From Bacteroidaceae bacterium (GTDB lineage Bacteria > Bacteroidota > Bacteroidia > Bacteroidales > Bacteroidaceae), in NCBI GenBank assembly GCA_016302435.1, contig JAEDNQ010000003.1:1-36379 (forward strand): a stretch of DNA of 36,379 nt. Direction: 5' to 3'. Shown piece after piece: positions 24,301 through 33,900 of this stretch; the first letter of the stretch is position 1, and the number at the start of each line of letters is the position of its first letter. The translations under genes were made by a program, and so were the position numbers. Below the pieces are notes generated by a model. That model saw only the letters and a program-made list of their open reading frames with translations, did not search any database and had not been told where the DNA came from.

Positions 24301-24678
24301 GCAACCAACAACAACCAGTCTATAGCAATCAACTGGCGTTGGCACAACGAGGGAGACATAACTCCTATCCCACGCGCTGCCACAAACAAGACCGACTTCA
24401 AGACATATAACTACCTCGGCTCAGACCGCTTCGTGGAGGACTGCTCATTCCTGCGTCTCAACTACGCTCAGCTGTCATATTCCTTCAAGTCAGCTCAGCT
24501 CAAGACGCTTGGTCTCAGTTCGCTTCGTCTGAACCTCACAATGAACAACCTCTTCTGCCTGACAAAATACTCAGGTGTGGATCCTGAAATTGCTCAGGCC
24601 GGTATACATCCAGCCCGAGACAATTCTCAGACACCACGTTCACGCTCATTCACTTTCGGTCTGAATGTTTCATTCTAA
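21313..24678 (+). CDS. SusC/RagA-type TonB-dependent outer-membrane channel
   Basis: This 1121-aa protein should import a ligand, usually a glycan oligomer, across the outer membrane using TonB energy. It has a signal peptide (cut near NAVAQ), a carboxypeptidase-regulatory-like Ig domain (about 25-105) and a TonB-box-like IQEVTIKA (about 106-113). A plug domain (about 115-258) carries LQGRIAGLDIV, the RLRG motif at 176-179 and SITVLKDAAACAIWGSRGANG, followed by a long beta-barrel ending FGLNVSF. The aromatic C-terminus is right for barrel insertion. Its partner susD-like gene follows after 18 nt. No N-terminal signalling (STN) domain is present, so it is not an anti-sigma-coupled transducer. 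Confidence 0.95.
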   Translation: MKKILSIIMLLACFCINAVAQVKAGDVISGQIWDDFDPLMMCNVVEIDKNNRIVAHGVTDINGNFSFKIVSPKNKIRISYIGCQTLTLPITKKAFGKIVLKSQNTIQEVTIKATRKSQNTGLSIPMTEISTASQTIDMKEFEGIGMTTVDEALQGRIAGLDIVANSGNLGAGTTMRLRGVSTINGNQNPLVVVNGNILSNDDLSEGFDFSNANEERFAELLNVNPEDIESITVLKDAAACAIWGSRGANGVIEIKTKRGARGKTKVTYSYRFTGSWQPEGYKLLNGDEYTMYLKEAYFNPRQQSGFADKNSSSFIPEIAYATDWSEYNMYNDNTDWVDAVQQFGTNQQHYVSLQGGGEKANFRISGGYDHATGTIITQVMDRFSTRVALDYFVSDRIKITTNFDLTYTNNDRNNTQGALGDAQRKMPNLSIYREDADGNDLDEYYTMNQWITKETGTYAAARTYLDDQYGIMNPVAVAHNSRQNERNLQLAPEFIMKYDILGTQQDQSRLTYDGQIRFDIRSNDNDSFMPGWLTSNNQFFSAPNGGTEYNKSSASNYKSHTLSTRHSLTYTPHFKAEGHQLMLMGRYEYSEGNSSSQNTMTYMLPTTANLELPLAGGLIKNFGSGAGEWRRQNVTFQGHYSYKGKYSLTATLRGDCSTAFGPDRRWGFFPGVSARWNISDEKFMEPVRWLSMLSIRPSFGIVGNAPQAEGLFRSKYSTAGNYMGQTAVVPNNIRLADLRWEKKTSYQIGFDFGFFDNKLNGNVDFYTQTTKDLLNANFRIPSSSGYSSLSNTNVGSMRNNGWEFNINGNQIIKAGKFSMDFNVSFSNNRNKILEMDETLLEAWNGDFNYQNGSYLSRVQINNPLGSIYGFRYLGVYQYSEFSETEVPGISGPNAPVVRNANGDVVYDAKGAPKYMMFDYGGSREYSFVGGDAIYEDVNNDGQINELDIVYLGSSLPKVTGGFGTKFNYGNWSLNLQFNFRAGVKCINGARMALENMATNNNQSIAINWRWHNEGDITPIPRAATNKTDFKTYNYLGSDRFVEDCSFLRLNYAQLSYSFKSAQLKTLGLSSLRLNLTMNNLFCLTKYSGVDPEIAQAGIHPARDNSQTPRSRSFTFGLNVSF

Positions 24679-24696
24679 TTTAATTGATAATAAGTC

Positions 24697-26658
24697 ATGA
24701 AAACAATAAAGAATATAATAATGACAGCCGCCGCCATCGCAGCTACTGGCATTAGCGTCACATCCTGCGACATCGACCTCCTCCCTCTCAATGAGGTGGT
24801 CTATGAGAACTTCTGGACAAACAAGGACGATGTCGAGAGTGTTGTCGCTTCATGCTACGACGGTATGAGGAGCGCTGACTATCAGAAAAGGGTGATAGTC
24901 TGGGGTGAGCTCAGAAGTGACAACGTTGCTCCCGGTCCCAATGTCAATACTGATGGCAATGCCAGCAATCTCATGAAGGGTAGTCTCAAGACCACCAACT
25001 CATATTGCGATTGGGCACCAATCTATACAACCATCAACCGATGCAATGTCGTTTTGGAAGAGGCTCCAAAAGTAGCCGAAAAGGACCCGAACTATACAAG
25101 TTCAGACCTCCGCACCAATCTGGCAGAGTGCCGTTTCATCCGTGCCTACTCTTACTTCTTGCTTGTCAAGACCTTCAAGCAGGTGCCTTTCACTTTCCAG
25201 CCTTCTCTTGACGACAATCAGGTATACCGTATCAAGCAGACCCCAGGAGAAGCTATCATTGACACTCTCATAGCAGACATTGAGGAATGCAAGAACTACG
25301 CTCCAAATAGATATTCTGACGTGGAGCTCACACTCGGCCGCATCACGCGCCCAGCTATGTACGCACTCCTGGCAGACATGTATCTCTGGAGAGCATCAGA
25401 TGTCAACTTGCCAAAAGACAAGCAGAATGAACTTTATCGCAAGTGCATTGACTGCTGCGACTGGATCATCGAGTACAAGATGAAGCAGTATGACAACAAC
25501 GATTACTTCGATATGCCAGACCTTCGTGGCTACATTGACAAGGAAGTCTTTGATGCTTACGGCTATCCACTCCTTGCCGAAGAAAAGACTCCTGGCGATC
25601 CCAGCAGCAACAAGAATGGCCCAGAAGCTACAAGATGGATATTTGGTCTAGGCAGTAATACTTTGACAGGATATTCTTACTCTTATGAGTCAATATTTGA
25701 ATTGGCATATTACTCAAATAGCTCTACTATGCAGAATAAAGCAGTAATAGAATTGTATGGTGAAGGAACCAGCCAGAAACAGGTGGCAGTAACTGCTGAA
25801 AAAGTTTTCGAGTCAGTTCCTAAGTCTTCAGATTCTTATTCTGACAGCAAGTTGTTCTCTGTTCCTTCCGACTACCGCTCCATAGCATCATTCTACTTCA
25901 ATGAGAATTCTGGTGGTTATAACATTTATAAATATACCATCATGAGCAATTATGCTGGTTCAGATGATAAATACGGAAGAGTTGGTGCTTCTTATAAGGC
26001 CGCTACGGAGACACAGTCATATAGCTCAGGATGGTCCAACTGGGTTGTTTATCGTCTGACAGAGATAATGCTTTTCCGCGCAGAAGCTGAAATCGAGCTT
26101 GCCAACAACATGGCTGCAGCTCCAGGTGATGCTGAGGAAGATAACACCGAAGGTGGTGAGAACGCAGGCGAGGGCGACAATACAGAGGAGACTCCTGAAG
26201 CCCCTGCCGCAGCTCGCAAGCGCACACGTGCTACCGACTTCACTCATGGCAATATTCTCGCAACAGCTGAAGAACTCTACGAAGATGCCTTCAACCTGAT
26301 ATCTGCCGTATACCGCAGGTCAAATCCATACGTCAAGAAGGAACCCAAGTTCGCTCCAAAGCAGCCAGACACATACGACGGCTTCCACACACTCCTCATG
26401 AACGAGCGTCGTCGCGAGTTCCTCTTCGAGGCAAAGCGTTATTTCGACCTTGTGCGCTCAGCTCGCCGCGTAGGCAACACACAGGAGTTCCGCAAGGCCA
26501 TGGCCTCCAAGTATGTTGATGCCAGCCCTGCAGTCTCAGCCAAGATGGTGCAGATGGACTTCCTCTACATGCCAGTCCTCAAGAGCGAGAAGAAAGCTAA
26601 TCCAGAGCTCGAACAGAACTCTTGCTATCTCGACGAAGAAGAAAACCTCAAAAACTAA
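24697..26658 (+). CDS. SusD/RagB-type outer-membrane lipoprotein
   Basis: SusD-like proteins form the hinged lid of the SusC channel and help capture the ligand. The 653-aa product has a lipobox ending VTSC (Cys24) followed by DIDLLPLNEV, and the family's helical TPR-like pattern with ECRFIRAYSYFLLVKTFKQVPF (split here as ECRFIRAY and SYFLLVKTFKQVPF). The conserved C-terminal NERRREFLFEAKRYFDLVR is also present. Two oddities stand out: an acidic low-complexity insert at about 473-508 (Glu, Gly, Asn and Ala, ending in ARKR), and a stretch at 25620-26040 with more A/T-ending codons than its flanks. It is paired with the upstream SusC and followed 6 nt later by a FAS1 gene. Confidence 0.94.
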   Translation: MKTIKNIIMTAAAIAATGISVTSCDIDLLPLNEVVYENFWTNKDDVESVVASCYDGMRSADYQKRVIVWGELRSDNVAPGPNVNTDGNASNLMKGSLKTTNSYCDWAPIYTTINRCNVVLEEAPKVAEKDPNYTSSDLRTNLAECRFIRAYSYFLLVKTFKQVPFTFQPSLDDNQVYRIKQTPGEAIIDTLIADIEECKNYAPNRYSDVELTLGRITRPAMYALLADMYLWRASDVNLPKDKQNELYRKCIDCCDWIIEYKMKQYDNNDYFDMPDLRGYIDKEVFDAYGYPLLAEEKTPGDPSSNKNGPEATRWIFGLGSNTLTGYSYSYESIFELAYYSNSSTMQNKAVIELYGEGTSQKQVAVTAEKVFESVPKSSDSYSDSKLFSVPSDYRSIASFYFNENSGGYNIYKYTIMSNYAGSDDKYGRVGASYKAATETQSYSSGWSNWVVYRLTEIMLFRAEAEIELANNMAAAPGDAEEDNTEGGENAGEGDNTEETPEAPAAARKRTRATDFTHGNILATAEELYEDAFNLISAVYRRSNPYVKKEPKFAPKQPDTYDGFHTLLMNERRREFLFEAKRYFDLVRSARRVGNTQEFRKAMASKYVDASPAVSAKMVQMDFLYMPVLKSEKKANPELEQNSCYLDEEENLKN

Positions 26659-26664
26659 AGCAAT

Positions 26665-28794
26665 ATGAAAAAGATAAAGATAAATTTTCTTGTTCTCGCA
26701 CTGTTCATGATAGCAGCCCTACAGGTTGGATTCGTCAGCTGCTCTGATGACCCAGGCGTAGAAAACTATTATACTCAGGTCAAGGAGTATGCCTCTGACT
26801 ATCTGAAGAACAGAGACCAGTTCTCCAAGTATGTCAGAATCCTTGAACGTGCCACAGGTGAGCGCGGTGACCTCCGCCTCGTCGACATGCTCGGCACCTA
26901 CGGCACATACACAGTCTTCGCTCCAACCAACGAGGCTGTAGACGCATTCCTCGCCTCCAAAGGCGTGTCATCTGTAGACTCTCTCTCAAAGGAAGACTGC
27001 GACACCATCGCTCTCAACTCCATCATCGAAAGAGCTTACTTCACTACCGACAAGGACATAGCAGACCTTCAGGCCAACATGCTCGAGCGCAAGCTCGCCT
27101 TCAACTTCGCCACTGAGTATGACGAGGAGCTTGGCGACTCTGTACCTGTTACTTATATCGGTACAGCCATTGTCACTCACGAGAATGACTCAGTCAGCAA
27201 TGGTGTAGTACACACAGTGTCATCTCTTGTAGACTCCTATAACGGACGCATCGCAACTCTGTTTTGCAATGACTCAACATGCCTCCTGTATGGAGAAGCA
27301 TTCATGGTCACAGGTGTGAACGAACTTCTTGAGGTCGATGTTGATGAGGACTACGGTTGGGCTTCAGACCGTGACCGCATCGACTCATGTACATGGACTA
27401 ACGACAAACTCTGTATACCTACGGCTAAAGATGCGAATGGTGGCGGCGGTGAGTATGACAACGTGGCATACCCAGAGAAGCGCTACTTCAACTTCACAGT
27501 CTTCATGTGTCCAGACTCTGTCCTTGAGCAGAAGTACGGTGTGACAAAAGTCCTTGGCCGCGACGATGCGACATCACTCGAATACTTGGCACATAGCCTC
27601 TATGACCCAATGTATCCAGAAGATGCAGACAACAACGACTTGAAAAGCCGCAACAACGCCCTCAACCGTTTCATCTCCTACCATGTGCTCAACCGCTATG
27701 GCACATACTACACTCTGACATCAATGGACAACGACGCTCTGCCAAACAACTTCAACCGCCGCAAGTACGACATCGTTGACTACTACGAGACACTCATGCC
27801 ACACTCTCTCATGAAGTTCTCCTTCCCTTCAGGCTCACAGGTGGGACTCTACATCAACCGTCGTGGCGTGCAGTCACGTGCTGACGAGTTTGGAGTCTTC
27901 GTGCGTGGAACAAAGGTGCTCAAGAGCAGTGACTTCCCAGACGTGCAGTTCAACGGAACCAATGGTGTCTACCACTACATCGATGATATCGTGTCATACA
28001 ATCAGACTACTCAAGAAGTCGTCCTCAACGAGAACATCCGTACAGACTGCTCTACTCTGTCTCCTGACTTCATGACACTCCTCACCGATGGTCAGACAGC
28101 TCGCGGTCACTACTGGCGTGACGGACAGCGCTATTCTTCAGCTGTCAACTCTTCTGTAGCTGCCAACAACCCTAACCGAAGTGTTGGTTTCAAGCCTGGC
28201 AAGGTTCGCAACTTCTCTTATGGCAACGAGACACACATGCACGTGCGCGGTCGTTCACTCTACTTCTGGTCATACGAGGGTGATGAGATCATCTTCAAGG
28301 GACGCTACGACGTTACAGTCAAGCTTCCACCTGTGCCAGCAGGAACATACGAGCTCCGCATGATGACTTGCGTCGGCTTCGCCACACGAGGAATCATCCA
28401 GTACTACATCGACGGACGTCCACAGGGCATCCCATTCGACATGCGCCCAGGCGGACGTACACTCTTCGGCTTCAAGTCTGACACCGACCTCGGCGACGAA
28501 GATGCCATCACTGCCTTCGACAAGTCAATCCACAACATCGGATGGATGAAGGGACCTAAGTGCTACATGTGCGGCCATCGCTCAAGCTTCGATGCCTCTG
28601 CTACAACGATGCGTAATCAGGACAACACAATCCGCAAGGTTGTCGGCACATTCTACACCGACGGTAAGAGCGACCACTACCTGCGCATCCAGCAGAAGAT
28701 GGAATCAGAAAACAACGAGCTCAACTTCGACTTCATCGAACTCTGCCCAAGCTCTGTCTACAACAACGAGTACTACGCAGAGCCACAGTGGTAA
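26665..28794 (+). CDS. FAS1 lipoprotein with C-terminal beta-sandwich
   Basis: A 709-aa predicted surface lipoprotein: lipobox FVSC (Cys26) followed by SDDPG. FAS1 unit 1 spans about 38-188, with the canonical first motif YTVFAPTNEAVDAF (from residue 82) and closing motif NGVVHTVSSLV (from 179). Unit 2 spans about 200-445, with FTVFMCPDSV and NGVYHYIDDIV (from 433). Residues of about 510-700 look like a beta-rich, possibly carbohydrate-binding module (VKLPPVPAGTYELRMMT, YYIDGRPQGIPFDM). It sits in the position usually held by a surface glycan-binding protein after SusD, which suggests a ligand-capture role. Ligand and adhesion function are unproven. Confidence 0.82.
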   Translation: MKKIKINFLVLALFMIAALQVGFVSCSDDPGVENYYTQVKEYASDYLKNRDQFSKYVRILERATGERGDLRLVDMLGTYGTYTVFAPTNEAVDAFLASKGVSSVDSLSKEDCDTIALNSIIERAYFTTDKDIADLQANMLERKLAFNFATEYDEELGDSVPVTYIGTAIVTHENDSVSNGVVHTVSSLVDSYNGRIATLFCNDSTCLLYGEAFMVTGVNELLEVDVDEDYGWASDRDRIDSCTWTNDKLCIPTAKDANGGGGEYDNVAYPEKRYFNFTVFMCPDSVLEQKYGVTKVLGRDDATSLEYLAHSLYDPMYPEDADNNDLKSRNNALNRFISYHVLNRYGTYYTLTSMDNDALPNNFNRRKYDIVDYYETLMPHSLMKFSFPSGSQVGLYINRRGVQSRADEFGVFVRGTKVLKSSDFPDVQFNGTNGVYHYIDDIVSYNQTTQEVVLNENIRTDCSTLSPDFMTLLTDGQTARGHYWRDGQRYSSAVNSSVAANNPNRSVGFKPGKVRNFSYGNETHMHVRGRSLYFWSYEGDEIIFKGRYDVTVKLPPVPAGTYELRMMTCVGFATRGIIQYYIDGRPQGIPFDMRPGGRTLFGFKSDTDLGDEDAITAFDKSIHNIGWMKGPKCYMCGHRSSFDASATTMRNQDNTIRKVVGTFYTDGKSDHYLRIQQKMESENNELNFDFIELCPSSVYNNEYYAEPQW

Positions 28795-28891
28795 TATAAT
28801 AACGTTTTCGTAAAGCCATAATGGCAGACTTCAAGAAAACTTGGATATACTGCCTTGGCTACAAAACGTCCGTATTCATTCAAACATTTCT

Positions 28892-28926
28892 TCTCTCGCC
28901 TTTTCCCTGCAAGGGTAGGCGAGAGA
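28892..28926 (+). promoter_or_regulatory. Strong hairpin inside the FAS1-Sus operon
   Basis: TCTCTCGCC (28892-28900) pairs with GGCGAGAGA (28918-28926), and CCCT/AGGG (28905-28908 with 28912-28915) pairs within the loop. It stands in the only long gap (156 nt) of the operon. No T-run follows, so it is more likely an mRNA-stability or processing element than a terminator. No good promoter is visible after it. Confidence 0.6.
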
Positions 28927-28950
28927 GGATAAAAAGAAAGACAAATATAT

Positions 28951-30927
28951 ATGAATAATATAAATAAAACATTCCGTGCAGGACTGACGCTTGTTGCAGG
29001 TCTCGCAGCCATGTACTCTTGTACTGACACATGGGACGAGCACTATAGCGACTTTGCTGCCAATGAAAACAGCTATGCCGGCACGCTCATGCAGGCCATA
29101 GAAGACGAAGCCCCTGACTTCGCCAAGGTGGTCAAGGCATACGGATATGACCGTGAGTTGGGCTCAGACAACTTCTATACAGTGTGGGCACCAGTAGACG
29201 GCTCTTTCAACCTGTCAGACTATGTTGACGAAGCTGGCAACCGTGTGGCAGACTCTACAGAGGTTGTCAAGCAGTTCCTCAAGAGCCACATCTCTCGCTA
29301 TGCTTACTCCCTCGGCAAGAATGACCAGAAGTTCACTCTCCTGAATGAGAAGACTATCACTCTCTTCGCAGACGGCAAGTTCGGAGATACTCAGATAGAC
29401 AAGAAAAACATCTCCACCAACAACGGTGTGCTCTACACTATTGCTAAGCCTAATCCATACGCATTCAATCTCTTTGAGATTATTGCTCGTGAGTATAAGG
29501 CTGATCAGACAGAAGGCAAGGACACCATGTCGCTCTACTCATACCTCTACGATCCGAAGGTAAACAAGGACTCCCTCATTGAAGAAAAGTCTGTATACCG
29601 TGGCATGGACGAGAACGGAGAGAAGATATGGGTGGACTCTTTCCTCCTCCGCAACAATACCATTCTGAAGAATGTAGACGCTACTGTCTACGAAGAAGAC
29701 TCCAACTTCATAGCTATCATACCTTCAGTTAAGGCTTGGCAGGAGAGATACAGAATAGCTGAGCGTCTGCTCAACTTCAACCCATCAGAAGACACACGCA
29801 CTCCTGGCACATGTGACTCACTCAAGCGTCACTATGCCAACCAGTTCGCCATGTCTGACCTCTTCTTCAACAAGAACGCCAACGAACACTGGCAGGACTC
29901 TCTCATGTCAACTATCTACCGTACCGGTGCATGGTATAACCATAAGTACTACAGCAAAATGCCAAAGGATATGCCAGAGGATAAGTTCATCAACGACATT
30001 CTCGCAAAGGCAGGTACACCAGAAGAGTGCTCTAACGGAGACGCTTATCTTGTTGACGAATATCCAATGGGAGTAGATGAGCAGTTCTTCTATCGCCTGA
30101 AAGTTTCAGGACGTTATGGTATCAATGACGACCTTGACAATAAGGGAACAGGCAAATTCACAAAGAATGTGAATACCGCGTTCAAAACGACAAACGGCAC
30201 ATATAGTTATAAGTGGCGTGATCAACAGCAGAAGACTTATAAGTACAGCTTCGTCAATATCGAACCTTCTTCAGGTAGTGCCAATCCTATTGTCGGATTC
30301 GACGTCGATAATAACCTCTCAGGTTTGTACGATATTTATCTCGTTACCTGTCCTATCTGGATGGCTACACCGCCTACAGGAGACTTAACTCCTGAGGTGA
30401 TAGAACTACAGGACACCCGTCCATACCGTTTCTACGTAAACGTCTTCGAGCGCGATGACAAAGGTGAATACCCTAACAGCGGTGTGCGTCTGAAGAACCC
30501 TAACATTGACGCTGTAGATGTTGAAGGTAAGCAACTTTATAACACAAACTATTTTATAACTCATGGAGGTTCTATCTTCAAGAACCCAGAGGACTCTACC
30601 GAACTCGCAATCAACGATACACTCTACATCGGAGAGTATGAGTTCAAGAATGCTTATTATGGCCGTAACGACAATGGCGTAGTCATCCAGCTTCAGGTGC
30701 AGATTACATCTAAGCAGACAAAGGAATACTCTCGCCAGATGCTCATAAGCTCCCTCATCCTCAAGCCACGCGGCTATAAGAATGACGAGGGCGATACAGT
30801 TCTCTTCCCCCATGCTTATCAGCAGCCGAGCACAGACGAGAGTGGTGAAGGCACCGAAGACAAGCCTGCAGAGTCTGCGGCAAAAGCAATGAGATTTAGT
30901 AATGTAATCAATAAAATCGAGAAATAG
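28951..30927 (+). CDS. FAS1 lipoprotein, second of tandem pair
   Basis: A 658-aa predicted surface lipoprotein: lipobox AMYSC (Cys24) followed by TDTWDEHY. FAS1 unit 1 spans about 35-165, with FYTVWAPVDGSF (from residue 75) and NNGVLYTIAKP (from 157). A more diverged unit spans about 165-372, with NFIAIIPSVKAW (from 252) and NGDAYLVDEYP (from 362). The C-terminal part (about 430-640; VGFDVDNNLSGLYDIYLVTC, RPYRFYVNVFERD, SSLILKPRG) resembles the beta-rich module of the previous gene, so the two look like diverged paralogs. A Ser/Glu/Ala-rich tail follows. It begins after the hairpin gap and lies 2 nt before the second susC-like gene, so it is probably that pair's accessory protein. Confidence 0.8.
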   Translation: MNNINKTFRAGLTLVAGLAAMYSCTDTWDEHYSDFAANENSYAGTLMQAIEDEAPDFAKVVKAYGYDRELGSDNFYTVWAPVDGSFNLSDYVDEAGNRVADSTEVVKQFLKSHISRYAYSLGKNDQKFTLLNEKTITLFADGKFGDTQIDKKNISTNNGVLYTIAKPNPYAFNLFEIIAREYKADQTEGKDTMSLYSYLYDPKVNKDSLIEEKSVYRGMDENGEKIWVDSFLLRNNTILKNVDATVYEEDSNFIAIIPSVKAWQERYRIAERLLNFNPSEDTRTPGTCDSLKRHYANQFAMSDLFFNKNANEHWQDSLMSTIYRTGAWYNHKYYSKMPKDMPEDKFINDILAKAGTPEECSNGDAYLVDEYPMGVDEQFFYRLKVSGRYGINDDLDNKGTGKFTKNVNTAFKTTNGTYSYKWRDQQQKTYKYSFVNIEPSSGSANPIVGFDVDNNLSGLYDIYLVTCPIWMATPPTGDLTPEVIELQDTRPYRFYVNVFERDDKGEYPNSGVRLKNPNIDAVDVEGKQLYNTNYFITHGGSIFKNPEDSTELAINDTLYIGEYEFKNAYYGRNDNGVVIQLQVQITSKQTKEYSRQMLISSLILKPRGYKNDEGDTVLFPHAYQQPSTDESGEGTEDKPAESAAKAMRFSNVINKIEK

Positions 30928-30929
30928 AT

Positions 30930-33900
30930 ATGCAGCACTTCAATAAATACGGAATAGCAGCACTGATGTTCTTCATGGGAACAACCCTTCCAGCCGTTGC
31001 GCAGGATGAGGCTCAGGACGAAGTGGCAACAGAGGTGCCTGCTGAAAAAGCTAAGAAAGCAAAGAAGGCTAAGTCTTACCCAACAGAAGAAGTGAAGGGC
31101 AAGGTCGTTGACGCTGCCACAGGCGAACCTCTCGCAGGTGCTCAGATTCAGGCTTTCAACAATAAATACTACACAGCCATGGCCGACGAGAATGGTGAGT
31201 TCACTATCAAGCTCCCTAAGTTCGTCACTGCCATCACTGTCCACCTCGATGGCTACAATGTCAACAACGTAGCCCTCGGAGGACGCACCACTGGAGTCAA
31301 TGTGGCTCTTTTGTCCAACCTCTTCAAAGGGGAGTACAAGATGTCTGAGACAGCAAATCAGACAGTGGGCGTGGGAGAGCTTGACAACAACACTGCCATC
31401 ACTGCCGACCAGGGATTCCAGAACACACTTGGAGCCGAGATAAGAACCATCCAGCGCTCTTCCAATCCAGGACAGGGAGTAGCCATGTTCATCAACGGTA
31501 TCAACTCTCTCAACTCCAACGCACAGCCTCTCGTCATCCTCGACGGCGTCATCTTCGACCAGATGTATGACTCACAGATGCTCCATACAGGCTACTTCAA
31601 CAACCTCCTTCAGGGCATCAACCCAGACGATATTGAGAGTGTAGAGGTGCTGAAGAATGGAACAGCCATTTATGGCGCCAAGGCTGCCAACGGTGTCATA
31701 GTTATCAAGACCAAGCGATGCCGCTCTATGGCCACTCGCATTGATGTCAACATCAGCGGCGGAGTGGAACTCACACCAAAGACTTACGACCTCATGGACG
31801 CAAGGGAATACCGCGCTCTTGCTTCTCAGATGCTCAAGACTACAGACACCAAGCTCACAGAGTTCAAGTTCCTCAACAACGATCCAAACTATTATTATTA
31901 TAATATGTACCATAATAATACAGATTGGAACGATGAGGTATCTCGTGAGGCATGGACTCAGAACTACGGCATCGCCATCCAGGGTGGTGACGACATAGCC
32001 AAGTACAACCTCTCTGTAGGATTCACAGACTCCAAGTCAACACTTGATTGCAATGACATGCAGCGCTTCGCTGTTCGCTTCAACACTGACATCATCCTCA
32101 ACAAGTGGTTCAATACTCGTTTTGACGCCAGCTACACCAATGTGGTGCGCAACCTTCGCAGTGACGGATGGGGAGAAGCGCAGAACTTCCAAGCGCTCGC
32201 ATCACCAGGCGCACTTGCCAATATCAAGGCTCCATTCCTCTCTCCATACGACTTCTCTACCGATGGAAAGGTGTCAAGCTACATAGCCGATGCTGACGAC
32301 TACATGTATGAAGTGCTCGGCACAAAAGGCTCTATAGCCAATCCAAAGGCTATCAACTACTATGGAGAAGCCAAGAACAAGAACCGCACAGACTGCACAA
32401 TGATAAATGTGGCTATCTCTCCTTCATGGGAACCCACAAAGAACTTCTCCCTGACTGAGCAGTTTGCCTACACTATGCAGAGCTTTGACGAGCACTACTT
32501 CACCCCAATAGTCGGTATGCCAGAATTCAAGCTCGAAGAGAACCCTACTACAACAAGAAACTCTAAGTACACTTACTTCTCAAAGCACAACTCTATCTAT
32601 TCAGATACACGCGCTAAGTGGGATGTACTTTACAATGGCCCACACAAGCTCGATGTCTTTGGCGGTATCCGCTTCATGAACGACACTTACTCTGCAAACT
32701 ACATGACAGCCGACAACACCGGTAACGACAAGACACCAAACGTAGGCTCAGCTTCCAGGCGACTCACAGGTTCTGATACCAACTGGCGCTCACTCTCTTA
32801 CTATGCCAATGTAGACTACAACTACCTGGAGAAGTACTACCTGACAGGTCAGCTCTCTATGGAGACTTCTTCACGCTTCGGTAAGGACGTAGATGCTGGT
32901 CTTAAGATGTTCGGAGTGGCATGGGGACTCTTCCCATCCATCCAGGGCTCTTGGGTACTTTCCAACGAGAAGTGGTTCAAGCCAACACGTGGTGTCAACA
33001 TGCTCAAGCTCACAGCTGGCTTCGAATCTGTCGGTAACGATGCTATAGACAACACTGCCACTCTGACCTACCTCTCTGCAGGTCTTATGCTCGGCAACAC
33101 TACTTCGTCTATGGGACTCGGCCAGATTGGTAACTCTTCTCTCCGTTGGGAGACAACCAACCGCTTCAATGTGGGCATAGAGGGTAACTTCCTCAACAAC
33201 CGCTTGAACGTACGCGCCAACTATTTCAACTCTAAGACATCCAACCTCATCGCACTCGGCACTCTCGCCTACGTGGCTGGTCTCACCGACTACTACACCA
33301 ACGACGGTGAACTCGAGAACCAGGGCTTCGACGCTGCTTTCACTGCTAAGCTCATCAACGAGAAGAACTTCAAGTTCGAACTCGGCGCAAGCGTTGGTCA
33401 CTACAAGAACAAGCTCACAAAGCTTCCTCAGGGCAAGCAGTCATTCGAGACAGAAATGTTCGGAGGCACAATCCTCACAGAGGTCGGTCGTCCAGTAGGA
33501 GTGTTCTACGGCTACAAGACAGACGGAGTCTATGCTTCATCTGATGCCGCAGAGGCTGATGGCAAGTACATCATTGGCAAGTCAAACGAGAAGGTTTACT
33601 TCAAGGCCGGCGACATGAAGTTCGTAGACCGCAATGGCGACGATGTGATAGACGAAAACGACCGTTTTGTTATTGGTGACCCAAATCCAGACATCTTCGG
33701 AAATATCAACCTCAAGTTCCACTTCGGTCAGAACTGGACTCTCGGCGCAGACTTCAAGTATTCTCTCGGCAACGATGTATACAACTACGAGCGTTCTGTG
33801 CTCGAGTCTGGCTCAATGTTCATCAACCAGACTACAGCCATGAATCGCCACTGGATAGCAGAAGGTCAGGTGACAGACATCCCACAGGTCACTTATCAGG

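Noticed and set aside
28821..28958. A 45-codon frame starting MADFKKTWIYC in the operon gap before the second FAS1 lipoprotein pair.
   Set aside because: It runs through the strong hairpin and over the start of the next gene and has no recognisable features; chance is more likely.
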